A DNA stretch of 64,000 nt from Kribbella antibiotica (GTDB taxonomy: Bacteria > Actinomycetota > Actinomycetes > Propionibacteriales > Kribbellaceae), in contig NZ_SMKX01000027.1 in the NCBI RefSeq assembly GCF_004349055.1, positions 16,888-80,887 of the forward strand, written 5' to 3'. The notes under the pieces are model-generated. The model was not told where the DNA came from. It worked only from the letters and a program-made list of their open reading frames with translations, and did no database searches. A program made the translations under genes and the position numbers. This document shows positions 1 through 8,162 of the stretch, one piece after another. The stretch's first letter is position 1. Each line of letters begins with the position of its first letter.

Positions 1-2
1 CG

Positions 3-266
3 ATCATCGAGGCGGTCGACTCGCTGCTGCCCTACATGCACGCCCGCGACGTCGCCTTCATGGTCGACAACTGCTCCCGCACCGCCCGGCTCGGGACTCG
101 ACGCTGGGGTCCGCGGTTCCAAGCGGCGTACGAGCAGCTCGCCCTTCCTGCTCTCGCCGAACCAGCAGACTCGAAGGCCATCGAATCCTTCCTCAAGAAC
201 CCGGTCCACGAGGCTCTCAAGGTCGCCGCCGAGCTCCGCCCGTCAGTCGACATCTCCGTCTCGTAA
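3..266 (+). CDS. ilvC: Ketol-acid reductoisomerase, C-terminal fragment (plant-like)
   Basis: This is the last 87 codons of a gene cut by the left window edge. The enzyme isomerises and reduces acetolactate or acetohydroxybutyrate with NADPH in valine, leucine and isoleucine synthesis. The visible text has the pattern of the C-terminal domain of plant chloroplast KARI: IEAVDSLxPxMHARxVAFMVDNC, then TARLGxRxWxPRF, then DPVH-like NPVHEAL and AELRPSVDIS at the end. That family is remembered, not searched. It differs from the short class I KARI usual in actinobacteria. The stop lies 7 bp before a perfect terminator shared with the convergent glmM. Confidence 0.88.
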   Translation: MIEAVDSLLPYMHARDVAFMVDNCSRTARLGTRRWGPRFQAAYEQLALPALAEPADSKAIESFLKNPVHEALKVAAELRPSVDISVS

Positions 267-273
267 GACAGCA

Positions 274-308
274 AAAGGCCCGGAACACCAAGGGTGTTCC
301 GGGCCTTT
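274..308. terminator. Bidirectional terminator between ilvC and glmM
   Basis: A perfect 16-bp stem (274-289 with 293-308) has an AAG loop. The arm begins AAAGGCCCGG and ends CCGGGCCTTT, so each strand leaves the stem with a short T run. It lies between two convergent stop codons and can serve both genes. Confidence 0.9.
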
Positions 309-317
309 ACGACTGCT

Positions 318-1664
318 TCAGAGCTTCAATGCGCCTTCGACCACATCGGCGAGCGCGTGGGCGATCTCGTCGGCCAGGTCGGACGACTCGGCCTCCACCA
401 TCACCCGAACCAGCGGCTCCGTGCCCGAGGGGCGCAGCAGCACGCGGCCGGTGTCACCGAGCCGCTTGGTGGCCTCGGCAACCGCAGCCTGCACGGTCGC
501 GTCGGTCCCGGCGCGGTTCTTGTCCACGTTCTTGACGTTGACCAGGACCTGCGGCAGGCGGGTCATCACGCCGGCCAGATCGGCCAGTGTCTTCCCCGTC
601 TGAGCGATCCGGGCCAGCAGCATGACCGCGGTCAGCGTGCCGTCGCCGGTGGTGGCGTGGTCGGACAGAATCACGTGTCCGGACTGCTCACCGCCCAGCT
701 TGTGGCCGCCGGCCTTCATCGCCTCCAGCACATACCGGTCGCCGACCTTGGTCTGCTCGACCGCGATCCGCTCCCGCACCATGGCCTGGACGAAGCCGAG
801 GTTGCTCATCACGGTCGCGACCACAGTGTCGTTCAGCAGCCGGCCACTGTCGCGCATCGCCAGCGCCAGGATCGCGAGGATCTGGTCGCCGTCGACGAGC
901 TCGCCGTTGGCGTCGACCGCCAGGCAGCGGTCAGCGTCGCCGTCCAGGGCGATGCCCAGGTCGGCGCGGTGACCGATCACCTCACGCTGCAGACCCTCCA
1001 GGTGGGTGGATCCGCAGTTCAGGTTGATGTTCAGACCGTCCGGAGCGGCGGCGTAGGTGATCACTTCGGCGCCGAGACGCCGCAGCGCCTCCGGAGCCGT
1101 CCCGTAGGCGGCACCGTTCGCGCAGTCGATGACGACCTTGACCCCGTCGAACCGGTTCGGCGCCGAGCGGACCAGGTGCGAGACATACGTCTCGAAGCCC
1201 TGCCCGTCGTCGACCACGCGGCCGACAGCGGCACCGGTCGGGCGCTGCCACTCCTCGCCGACCCGGACCTCGATCGCGTCCTCGATCTTGTCGTCGAGTT
1301 TGATCCCACCGCGGGCCAGGAACTTGATGCCGTTGTCGGGCATCGCGTTGTGGCTGGCGGACAGCATCACGCCGAGATCCGCACCGGTCGAGCCGGTCAG
1401 ATAGGCGACGGCCGGGGTCGGCAGCACGCCGAGCTTGAAAACGTCGACGCCGGCACTGGCCAGTCCGGCCACCACGGCAGCTTCCAGAAATTCTCCACTG
1501 GCGCGTGGATCCCGCCCCACAACGGCGCGTGGCCGGTGCCCTTCAAAGGCACCGGCCTCGCCGAGTACGTGAGCTGCAGCGACCGACAGGTCGAGTGCAA
1601 GCTCTGCGGTCAGGTCCACGTTTGCCAGGCCACGGACTCCGTCCGTACCGAACAAACGACCCAT
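318..1664 (-). CDS. glmM: Phosphoglucosamine mutase
   Basis: Converts glucosamine-6-phosphate to glucosamine-1-phosphate, feeding UDP-GlcNAc and peptidoglycan. The 448-aa length is normal. The phosphoserine loop SASHN has its reactive serine at about residue 104, with Ala instead of the usual Pro after it. The metal loop DGDADR is at 241-246, the sugar loop GEQSGH at 325-330 and the phosphate-binding RPSGTEPLVR at 411-420. The ATG lies 7 nt after the rpsI stop, so it is the third gene of the rplM-rpsI-glmM unit, a common actinobacterial order. No strong ribosome-binding site precedes it, which suggests coupling to rpsI translation. Confidence 0.97.
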   Translation of the reverse strand: MGRLFGTDGVRGLANVDLTAELALDLSVAAAHVLGEAGAFEGHRPRAVVGRDPRASGEFLEAAVVAGLASAGVDVFKLGVLPTPAVAYLTGSTGADLGVMLSASHNAMPDNGIKFLARGGIKLDDKIEDAIEVRVGEEWQRPTGAAVGRVVDDGQGFETYVSHLVRSAPNRFDGVKVVIDCANGAAYGTAPEALRRLGAEVITYAAAPDGLNINLNCGSTHLEGLQREVIGHRADLGIALDGDADRCLAVDANGELVDGDQILAILALAMRDSGRLLNDTVVATVMSNLGFVQAMVRERIAVEQTKVGDRYVLEAMKAGGHKLGGEQSGHVILSDHATTGDGTLTAVMLLARIAQTGKTLADLAGVMTRLPQVLVNVKNVDKNRAGTDATVQAAVAEATKRLGDTGRVLLRPSGTEPLVRVMVEAESSDLADEIAHALADVVEGALKL

Positions 1665-1671
1665 CAGGAGA

Positions 1672-2193
1672 TCAGCGCTTGCTGTACTGAGGAGCCTTGC
1701 GGGCCTTCTTGAGACCGGCCTTCTTCCGCTCCTTGATGCGCGCGTCGCGGCTCAGCAGACCGGCCTTCTTGAGGCCAGGACGGTTCGCCTCCTCGTCGGC
1801 GGCGTTCAGGCACCGGGCGATCCCGAGCTGCAGCGCACCGGCCTGGCCGGTGATGCCACCGCCGTTGATCCGGGCGATGACGTCGTACGAGCCCTCGAGG
1901 CCCGCGACGACGAACGGCTCGTTCACATGCTGCTGGTGAACCTTGTTCGGGAAGTAAGCCTCGATCGGCTTGCCGTTCACGGTGATGCTGCCGGTGCCGG
2001 GAACGAGGCGGACGCGAGCGACGGCCTCCTTGCGGCGGCCGACGGCGCCGGCCGGGTTGATGACCGCGACCCGGCCGGACTCGGCGCGCTGCTCCGGCGA
2101 CGGGTTCGTCTCAGAGGTGTAGGCAACCGGTCCGTCGGTCTCGATGGGGACCTCGGGGTCGAACTCTTCGGTCTCGGTGGTGATGTCGCTCAC
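1672..2193 (-). CDS. rpsI: 30S ribosomal protein S9
   Basis: S9 sits in the 30S head and its C-terminal tail reaches the P-site tRNA. The GTG start at 2193 has GAGGA about 9 nt upstream. The protein is 173 aa: an acidic, probably disordered N-terminal extension of about 45 residues precedes the conserved S9 core ([17 protein letters not shown], then [10 protein letters not shown]). The end is the canonical basic tail, finishing in YSKR. The N-extension makes it longer than the ~130-aa enterobacterial protein. It is encoded 36 nt after rplM. Confidence 0.97.
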   Translation of the reverse strand: MSDITTETEEFDPEVPIETDGPVAYTSETNPSPEQRAESGRVAVINPAGAVGRRKEAVARVRLVPGTGSITVNGKPIEAYFPNKVHQQHVNEPFVVAGLEGSYDVIARINGGGITGQAGALQLGIARCLNAADEEANRPGLKKAGLLSRDARIKERKKAGLKKARKAPQYSKR

Positions 2194-2229
2194 GCTGAAA
2201 ATCCTCGTTTACCTGGCTCGTCGATCGCT

Positions 2230-2673
2230 TTACTGGGCGATCTGGGTGATCTCGAACGGCTTCGGCTGCTGGGCGGTGTGCGGGTGCTCCGGACCGGCGT
2301 ACACCTTCAGCTTGGTGAGAAGCTGACGGCTCAGACGGTTCTTCGGGAGCATGCCCCAGACAGCCTTCTCGACGGCCTTGCGGGGATCCTTGTCGAGGAT
2401 CTGACCGATCGGCGTGGCCGTCAGACCACCCGGGTGACCCGAGTGGCGGTAGGCCAGCTTGTCTGTCCGCTTGTTGCCGGACAGGGCGACCTTGGAGGCG
2501 TTGATGACGACGACGAAGTCGCCGCCGTCGACGTGGGGAGCGAACGTCGGCTTGTGCTTTCCGCGCAGAAGAGTGGCGATCTGAACGGCGAGCCGACCGA
2601 GCGTGACGTCGGTTGCGTCGATCACGAGCCACTCGCGAGTGACGTCCGCAGGCTTCGGGCTGTACGTGCGCAC
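2230..2673 (-). CDS. rplM: 50S ribosomal protein L13
   Basis: L13 is an early 50S assembly protein that binds 23S rRNA. I start it at GTG 2673, which gives 147 aa beginning [15 protein letters not shown], matching the family start and length, with AAGG about 10 nt upstream. The open frame continues 50 codons further but that part is not L13-like. Conserved segments are [10 protein letters not shown], a [17 protein letters not shown] stretch and [13 protein letters not shown]. It is the first gene of the rplM-rpsI-glmM operon. Confidence 0.97.
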   Translation of the reverse strand: MRTYSPKPADVTREWLVIDATDVTLGRLAVQIATLLRGKHKPTFAPHVDGGDFVVVINASKVALSGNKRTDKLAYRHSGHPGGLTATPIGQILDKDPRKAVEKAVWGMLPKNRLSRQLLTKLKVYAGPEHPHTAQQPKPFEITQIAQ

Positions 2674-2769
2674 GGTCGTTGACCTTCGTTTCTCAGAGGT
2701 TGACAAAACAAGTACGTCGGCGAGCGGTCCGCCGACAGGGCCAGGACCTAGAACGCACAACAGCAGCCC

Positions 2770-2799
2770 AGAATACCGGCGTCGGCCACCCGGGGTCAA
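2770..2799 (-). promoter_or_regulatory. Candidate promoter for rplM-rpsI-glmM
   Basis: On the minus strand TTGACC (2794-2799) and TATTCT (2770-2775) are separated by 18 nt, a good housekeeping-sigma arrangement. Transcription would start near 2763, giving a leader of about 90 nt. The rest of the 2674-2950 gap holds the citrate synthase upstream region, where I see no convincing promoter. Confidence 0.45.
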
Positions 2800-2950
2800 A
2801 GTGAGACCTAACGGGCCGGGCACCCCGGCTTGGAAGGAGCTGCGGACCGCACTAGTTTAGCGGTGAAGATTGCAGTCCGAATCGCGTCCCGCCGGCTGAT
2901 ATACACCCTCACTCACCCGGGCGATGACGCCAGCTTCCGAAGAGGGCATC

Positions 2951-4237
2951 GTGACCGAACAGTCGCTCACCGTCCGGGACAACCGGACCGGCAAGGACTA
3001 CGACCTTGCCATCACCGATGGCACCATCCGTGCCGCAGATCTCAAGCAGATCAGCGCAACCGACGGCGACGGTGGCCTGGCCACCTACGACCCCGGTTTC
3101 GTCAACACCGCCTCGACCCGGTCCTCGGTCACCTTCATCGACGGTGACAAAGGCATCCTGGAGTACCGGGGTTACCCGATCGAGCAGCTCGCCGAACAGT
3201 CGAACTATCTCGAGGTCGCGTACCTGCTGGTGAACGGCGCGCTGCCGAACAAGGCGGAGTACGAAGCCTGGGTGCACGACGTGACATATCACACCTTCGT
3301 GCACGAGAACCTGAAGACCTTCATGCAGGGCTTCCGGTACGACGCGCACCCGATGGGGATGCTGCTGGCCTCGGTCGGCGCGCTCTCGACGTTCTACCCG
3401 GAATCGCGGGAGATCTTCGACGAGGAGTCCCGCAACCTGCAGATCCGCCGGCTGATCGCGAAGATGCCGACGCTCGGCGCCTTCGCCTACCGGCACGCCC
3501 AGGGCAAGCCGTACGTCTACCCCGACAACGAGCTGAGCTACGCGGCCAACTTCCTGTCGATGCTGTTCAAGATGAGCGAGCCCAAGTACGCCGCCGACGA
3601 CCGGTTGGTGCGCGCACTGGAGATCCTGTTCATCCTGCATGCCGACCACGAGCAGAACGCGTCCACCAACGCGGTCCGCGCGATCGGCTCCACCCAGGTC
3701 GACCCGTACTCCGCGGTCACCGGCGGCATCGCCGCCCTCTACGGCCCGCTGCACGGCGGCGCCAACGAGGCCGTGCTGAAGATGCTGCGCCGGATCGGCA
3801 CCGTCGAGAACGTCCCGTCGTTCATCGAGGGCGTCAAGAACGGTGAAGAGCGGCTGATGGGCTTCGGCCACCGGGTCTACAAGAACTACGACCCGCGCGC
3901 CAAGATCATCAAGAAGGCCGCCGACGACGTGTTCGAGGTGACGGGTATCAACCCGCTGCTGAAGATCGCCGTCGAGCTGGAGAAGATCGCACTGGAGGAC
4001 GAGTACTTCGTCTCCCGCAAGCTCTACCCGAACGTGGACTTCTACTCCGGCCTGATCTACGAGGCCCTGCAGTTCCCGCCGGAGATGTTCACCGTGCTGT
4101 TCGCCATCCCGCGCACCTCGGGCTGGCTGGCGCAGTGGTCGGAGTCGCTCGGCGACACCGACCAGAAGATCGCGCGTCCGAAGCAGATCTACACCGGCTC
4201 CCGAGGCGTCCAGTACGTCCCGATGGGCGACCGCTAG
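2951..4237 (+). CDS. gltA: Citrate synthase
   Basis: Condenses acetyl-CoA and oxaloacetate to citrate, the entry to the TCA cycle. I start it at GTG 2951 (reading VTEQSLTVRD, 428 aa) because AGAGGG lies 4 nt before it; an ATG nine codons upstream is also open. Catalytic residues fall where expected for the hexameric type: His268 in GPLHGGANEA, His307 in GFGHRVYKNYDPR and Asp363 in LYPNVDFYSG, against H264/H305/D362 in E. coli. It is monocistronic and followed by a strong hairpin. Confidence 0.97.
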   Translation: MTEQSLTVRDNRTGKDYDLAITDGTIRAADLKQISATDGDGGLATYDPGFVNTASTRSSVTFIDGDKGILEYRGYPIEQLAEQSNYLEVAYLLVNGALPNKAEYEAWVHDVTYHTFVHENLKTFMQGFRYDAHPMGMLLASVGALSTFYPESREIFDEESRNLQIRRLIAKMPTLGAFAYRHAQGKPYVYPDNELSYAANFLSMLFKMSEPKYAADDRLVRALEILFILHADHEQNASTNAVRAIGSTQVDPYSAVTGGIAALYGPLHGGANEAVLKMLRRIGTVENVPSFIEGVKNGEERLMGFGHRVYKNYDPRAKIIKKAADDVFEVTGINPLLKIAVELEKIALEDEYFVSRKLYPNVDFYSGLIYEALQFPPEMFTVLFAIPRTSGWLAQWSESLGDTDQKIARPKQIYTGSRGVQYVPMGDR

Positions 4238-4284
4238 TCACTAGTTCCACATCTGCCCCGCCCCACCACCCCGGTCAGGTTGGG

Positions 4285-4326
4285 AACGGCCCCGGTCCGG
4301 CTTCATCGCCATGGACCGGGGCCGTT
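4285..4326 (+). terminator. gltA terminator
   Basis: Perfect 14-bp stem (4285-4298 with 4313-4326, arm AACGGCCCCGGTCC) with a 14-nt loop, followed by TT. It stands 48 nt after the gltA stop and 16 nt before the stop of the convergent SnoaL-like gene, so it may serve both. Confidence 0.8.
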
Positions 4327-4341
4327 TCTGCGCTTCTGAAG

Positions 4342-4791
4342 CTACGACGCATCGTCTCCCGCTGCCGGTTCCCGGGTGATCTCGGCGATCCGGCGACGCG
4401 CTTTCGCCATCGCGGCGTGGTCGACGTAGTCCCGAGACTCCACGATCTGCCCGTCGCGCACCCGCAGGACGAACACACACGGCACGTGGAACGACTCGTC
4501 CGAGCCCGCGACAGTCCCGGCGTACGCGAACTCCCCCACGACCACCTCGGGGTCCTCGGTCCGGTGCACCACGATGTCCACCGCCTCGAACCGTACGAGC
4601 GGATCTGGCTCCGCATCCTGACCGCCGCCGAAGTGGGCCCGGAGTTCTGCCCGGGAGCGCAGCGGTTCCGGGCGCTCCGGATGCATCGGATGCCGTACGT
4701 CGGTCTGCTCGGCATACAGCTCGGGAAGACCGGCGTACTGGCCGGCAGCGACGCCGTGGACCAGCTTCCGGAAGACCTCTTCGGGTGTCAT
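4342..4791 (-). CDS. SnoaL-like / NTF2-fold protein
   Basis: A 149-aa single-domain protein with the pattern of SnoaL-like polyketide-cyclase or ketosteroid-isomerase-type folds. It has an N-terminal helix pair (MTPEEVFRKLVHGV), the LPELYAEQTDVRHPMHP segment, a SRAELRAHF helix, and beta strands ending VFVLRVRDGQIVESRDYVD. Such proteins bind small hydrophobic ligands or act as isomerases, but the substrate cannot be read from sequence. It diverges from a TetR gene across 120 nt, so it is a plausible target of that regulator. Confidence 0.8.
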   Translation of the reverse strand: MTPEEVFRKLVHGVAAGQYAGLPELYAEQTDVRHPMHPERPEPLRSRAELRAHFGGGQDAEPDPLVRFEAVDIVVHRTEDPEVVVGEFAYAGTVAGSDESFHVPCVFVLRVRDGQIVESRDYVDHAAMAKARRRIAEITREPAAGDDAS

Positions 4792-4911
4792 GCGCGGAGC
4801 CTAGAACAGGGTGGGGTTCCGGAGAGTTGGCTTCGGTTACAACCAAATGGGTGTTTCGAGACGTCTCTCTAGGCAAGGCACGGGGGTTGCCACGAGGAAG
4901 AGGGTGCTGGG
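4792..4911. promoter_or_regulatory. Divergent promoter region, SnoaL-like / TetR
   Basis: The 120-nt divergent gap holds a 10-bp palindrome GAGACGTCTC (4858-4867) and, just upstream, GGTTACAACC (4835-4844) inside a TTGG-N12-CCAA frame. Either could be the TetR operator. No clear -35/-10 pair was identified. Confidence 0.35.
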
Positions 4912-5460
4912 GTGCGAGCTGATGCGCGGGACAATCGGGCGCGAATTCTGACGGCGGCCGACGAGGTGTTCGGGCAGTCGCCCCACGCCTCGACGGATGC
5001 GGTCGCCAAGCTGGCAGGGGTCGGTATCGCGACCGTCTTCCGGCACTTTCCGACCAAGACGGACCTGCTGGAGGCTGTGCTCACCCAGCGGCTGGAGCGG
5101 TTGCGGCGCCAAGCCCTGACGCTGGCCGCCGGAGAGCACGCCGGGCGGGCGTTCTACGGGTTCTTCAGCCAGGTGGTGGCCGAGTCCTCGGTCAAGCTCG
5201 CGATCGGCGAGGCACTGACCTCTGCCGGGGTAGCGGCCGGCGACGACGCCCGCAGGGCGGCAGCCGGCCTGCGGGAGGCCTTCGGCTCGCTGCTGGCCGA
5301 GGCACAGCGCTCCGGCTACGTACGGCGTGATGTCCAGCTCCCCGAGGTGTATGCGCTGCTGGTCGGCACGTCGCGCGGTGCAACGACCCGGAACGTCGAC
5401 CCTGAGGTCCGGAACCGGATGCTGGGCCTCGTGTACGCCGGTCTGCGCCCGGCTGCGTGA
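4912..5460 (+). CDS. TetR-family transcriptional regulator
   Basis: A 182-aa one-component repressor. The N-terminal helix-turn-helix (about residues 10-55) contains the family pattern RARILTAADEVF, then AKLAGVGIATVFRHFPTKTDLLEAV. The C-terminal ligand domain is short. The GTG start at 4912 follows a purine-rich GAGGAAGAGGG. Its stop overlaps the GTG of the next gene by 4 nt, so the two are translationally coupled. Likely targets are the gene itself, its partner and the divergent SnoaL-like gene. Confidence 0.9.
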   Translation: MRADARDNRARILTAADEVFGQSPHASTDAVAKLAGVGIATVFRHFPTKTDLLEAVLTQRLERLRRQALTLAAGEHAGRAFYGFFSQVVAESSVKLAIGEALTSAGVAAGDDARRAAAGLREAFGSLLAEAQRSGYVRRDVQLPEVYALLVGTSRGATTRNVDPEVRNRMLGLVYAGLRPAA

Positions 5461-6428
5461 GACGTCGGCGCAAGGTCGTCATGCTGGTACTGCTCGTCTT
5501 CGCACTACTCGTCCCGGTCCCGCTCGGCGCCTATGCGCTGTCGCTCCGCATCCAGTACGACGGTGAGCCGTCGGCCCGCACGCGGAACCATGACGCGTTC
5601 TGGCTCGGCCATGCCTGGGTCGACGGCCGCAAGACCGAAGCGGATGTCGCTGCACTGGCCAAACGGCTGCAGGGCACCGGCATCCGCGACCTGTACGTGC
5701 ACACCGGCCCGCTCAAGCACGACGGCACGTTGGACCTGGCGAAGGTGTCGCCGCGGGCCCGCTGGTTCGCAACCGCGATGCGGGCGGCAGCTCCCGCCGT
5801 ACGGGTGCAGGCTTGGCTTGGCGACGTCGTACAGCCGGGTAAGAACCCCGGCATGGATCTCGAGGACGCGGCTGTCCGCGAGCGGGTGGTCGCCTCGGCG
5901 AAAACCGTTCTGGAGCAAGGGTTTCAGGGCATCCACTACGACTTCGAGCCGGTGCGATCCGGGTCGCGCGGCTTCCTCGCCGTACTGGACGAGACGCGTG
6001 TGCTGGGCGCACCGCTGTCCGTAGCGGCTCACCAGATCGACCCGCTCTGGCAGCTGCACCGCATCCCGATCGACAAGTGGTGGTCGCAGGACTACTTCCG
6101 CCAGGTCGCAGAACGCGTCAGCCAGATCGCAGTGATGTCCTACGACACCGCCATGCCACTGCAGTCCCTGTACGGCGGTTATGTCGCCAAGCAGACCAAG
6201 TTGGCGCTGGAGGTCACTCCACCGGGCACGGACCTCCTCATGGGCCTTCCGGCGTACTGGGAAAGCAATCCGTCCCACTGGGGTCACGCAGAGACCGTCG
6301 CCGCCGCAGTCCGTGGCGCTCGCCTCGGACTGGCCGACTCACCTCGCCAGAACTTCGGTCTGGCCTTGTACGTCGACTTCACGCTGACAGACGAGCACTG
6401 GGCCGCGTACCGCGACGGCTGGAGCTAG
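5457..6428 (+). CDS. GH18-like membrane-anchored or secreted protein
   Basis: 323 aa. A basic N-terminus followed by a hydrophobic stretch (residues about 6-29) forms a signal peptide or anchor. The rest looks like a TIM-barrel glycoside hydrolase 18 relative. GIHYDFEP at 159-166 keeps the DxE pair (Asp162, Glu164) of the chitinase motif in a degenerate form, and MSYDTAMP resembles the GH18 beta-6 motif. It may hydrolyse or only bind an N-acetylglucosamine polymer; activity is uncertain. It starts within the TetR stop (GTGA overlap) and ends on a stop shared with the convergent gene. Confidence 0.65.
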   Translation: MRRRRKVVMLVLLVFALLVPVPLGAYALSLRIQYDGEPSARTRNHDAFWLGHAWVDGRKTEADVAALAKRLQGTGIRDLYVHTGPLKHDGTLDLAKVSPRARWFATAMRAAAPAVRVQAWLGDVVQPGKNPGMDLEDAAVRERVVASAKTVLEQGFQGIHYDFEPVRSGSRGFLAVLDETRVLGAPLSVAAHQIDPLWQLHRIPIDKWWSQDYFRQVAERVSQIAVMSYDTAMPLQSLYGGYVAKQTKLALEVTPPGTDLLMGLPAYWESNPSHWGHAETVAAAVRGARLGLADSPRQNFGLALYVDFTLTDEHWAAYRDGWS

Positions 6429-8146
6429 GCGAGCAGTAGGACGGCCACGCAGACAGCCAGCACGACCGCATCGACCAGCAGGACAGGCGAAACGCGCCGC
6501 CCGACAGCCTCGGCCGGCAGGCCGGTGTTCGACCGCAACCGCAGCGCCTCGAACACCCCCGCCACCTGCTGCGGCTCATCCACTGTGAAGACGACCCAGT
6601 CGTCGTCACCTGTCTCAAGCTCTACCCGGTTCTCAGCAACATCGATCGCCTTGACCGAGCGCCACAACAGCCCGCGTTCGAACCACCCGCTGCGGATCGA
6701 CACCACTGTGGCCGTCGTCGTGATCCGGTAGAACACCTGGTTGCCCACGAAATGAACCAGCTGCAGCCCAAGTACACAGGCAGCAATCCCTGCGTAGGTG
6801 TCGAACCATCTCGGCAGCAACCACGCCGCCGCCGGCGTCAGCACCAGCGCAGCGATCCACAGCGGCCGCTCCCACCACTGACTGCGCACCGGGACGACCC
6901 ATGGCAGCTGTGGCAGATCCCGAGCCGGCTCGATCTCCGACTTGGCAGGCACATCCTCGTCCGGCTCGTCCGAAAGGCCCTCCACGGACTCCTTGCGCCA
7001 CAGCACCAGACGCGGCGCGCGGAAGGGAGCAACTGGGCGCATCACCTGGTCACCCAGCACGATGGTCGGCCAACTGCCCTCAGCGAGATCACCGATCAGC
7101 AGCGCCTCGCCCCGGTACTTGCGGAGCGTCCCCTCCCACTCCTGTCGCAGCCGCGCCGGTGCCTCGGCCTCCTCATCGTCAAGCGCGTCAAAGGCCTCGG
7201 CCAGCGCCATGTCGCTCTCTTCATCGTCCAGCTCAAGGTCGACGAAGCCCAGCAGTACGGCACCATCGGCCGACCGCACGGCGAACGCCATGGAGGCGGC
7301 CGGCTCAATCTGGACCGGCAGCCCCTGTCCCGTCCACGACTGCGGCGGCCGAGCCCGGCGCATCTGTACATCGCGCAAAGCCAGCAGGAGAGCAAGCAAC
7401 CACGCACCGCCCGCCACGGTGTACCACCAGGTGTTGTCGGCGGGCTCAGCGCGCGGCCGGAACCAGTCCGTGTCCGCAGGGTCGACCAGGAGCGGAATCT
7501 GCGCGCCGACGGCGTAGTCGTCGGTCAGCGTGGTTGTGTGCGTTCGGCCGTCAGGGAGCTTGAGGACAAGGTCCCCGTCGTTGGTCACCCGCTCCACCAC
7601 AGCGGTCTGCTCGACTGCACGCTGCAGGTGCGCGTCCTCGCGTTGGTCCTGCCAGCGCATCACGAACAGCGCGGCGACACCGACCACCACGAGCGCACTG
7701 GCCAGCAGAACCCGGGCGGTCACACCGGGCCGCGCGGCCGCCGGAATGCTCAGCTGCCGCCGTGGTACCCCGGCAACCAGCAGGCGTTGCCTACGACTGC
7801 TCGCGACGAGCCACACGAGCACCGCGGCGCAGACAGCGCCGTACACAGTCCAGGCAGTCCGAGCACCCGCGACGTCGTCGTACCGAAGATCGAGTACCAG
7901 GAACAACACCCCGGCGGCCGCGGCCAGGGTCGGCTGCCACCACCACAGCGCCAGGGATGCGAAGCAGACGATCATGACGAGTGAGAACGTGCGGTCCGGA
8001 CCGCACGGGTCGTCGATCGAGCAGTTGCCGGTGTCGGAGATTGCCGACACCACCAGCGCCGCGACCCAGCCCACCGGCATCAGCCAGCGGTAGATCCAGC
8101 TCGGCACCACCGCACGGACCCACCGGGCCGCAAGCTCGCCTGTCAT
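6425..8146 (-). CDS. Large multi-pass membrane protein, function unknown
   Basis: 573 aa from ATG 8146; the frame stays open further upstream but there it runs antisense-like through the ABC-F gene and is ignored. Several hydrophobic segments are visible: two or three N-terminal (RWLMPVGWVAALVVSAIS, then MIVCFASLALWWW), one near residue 160 (LLASALVVVGVAALFVM), one near 250, a pair near 435-470 (WIAALVLTPAAAWLLPRWF) and a C-terminal one. A soluble acidic region rich in Asp and Glu lies between. The segment after the late membrane pair (ITTTATVVSIRSGWFERGLLWRS) resembles the bacterial PH-domain family. I do not recognise a specific function. Confidence 0.75.
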   Translation of the reverse strand: MTGELAARWVRAVVPSWIYRWLMPVGWVAALVVSAISDTGNCSIDDPCGPDRTFSLVMIVCFASLALWWWQPTLAAAAGVLFLVLDLRYDDVAGARTAWTVYGAVCAAVLVWLVASSRRQRLLVAGVPRRQLSIPAAARPGVTARVLLASALVVVGVAALFVMRWQDQREDAHLQRAVEQTAVVERVTNDGDLVLKLPDGRTHTTTLTDDYAVGAQIPLLVDPADTDWFRPRAEPADNTWWYTVAGGAWLLALLLALRDVQMRRARPPQSWTGQGLPVQIEPAASMAFAVRSADGAVLLGFVDLELDDEESDMALAEAFDALDDEEAEAPARLRQEWEGTLRKYRGEALLIGDLAEGSWPTIVLGDQVMRPVAPFRAPRLVLWRKESVEGLSDEPDEDVPAKSEIEPARDLPQLPWVVPVRSQWWERPLWIAALVLTPAAAWLLPRWFDTYAGIAACVLGLQLVHFVGNQVFYRITTTATVVSIRSGWFERGLLWRSVKAIDVAENRVELETGDDDWVVFTVDEPQQVAGVFEALRLRSNTGLPAEAVGRRVSPVLLVDAVVLAVCVAVLLLA

Positions 8147-8162
8147 CCCAGAACTGTAAGAC

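Noticed and set aside
2830..2950. A gltA promoter using TATACA near 2899
   Set aside because: The nearest TTGCAG lies 24 nt upstream, too far for a normal spacer, so no promoter was called.
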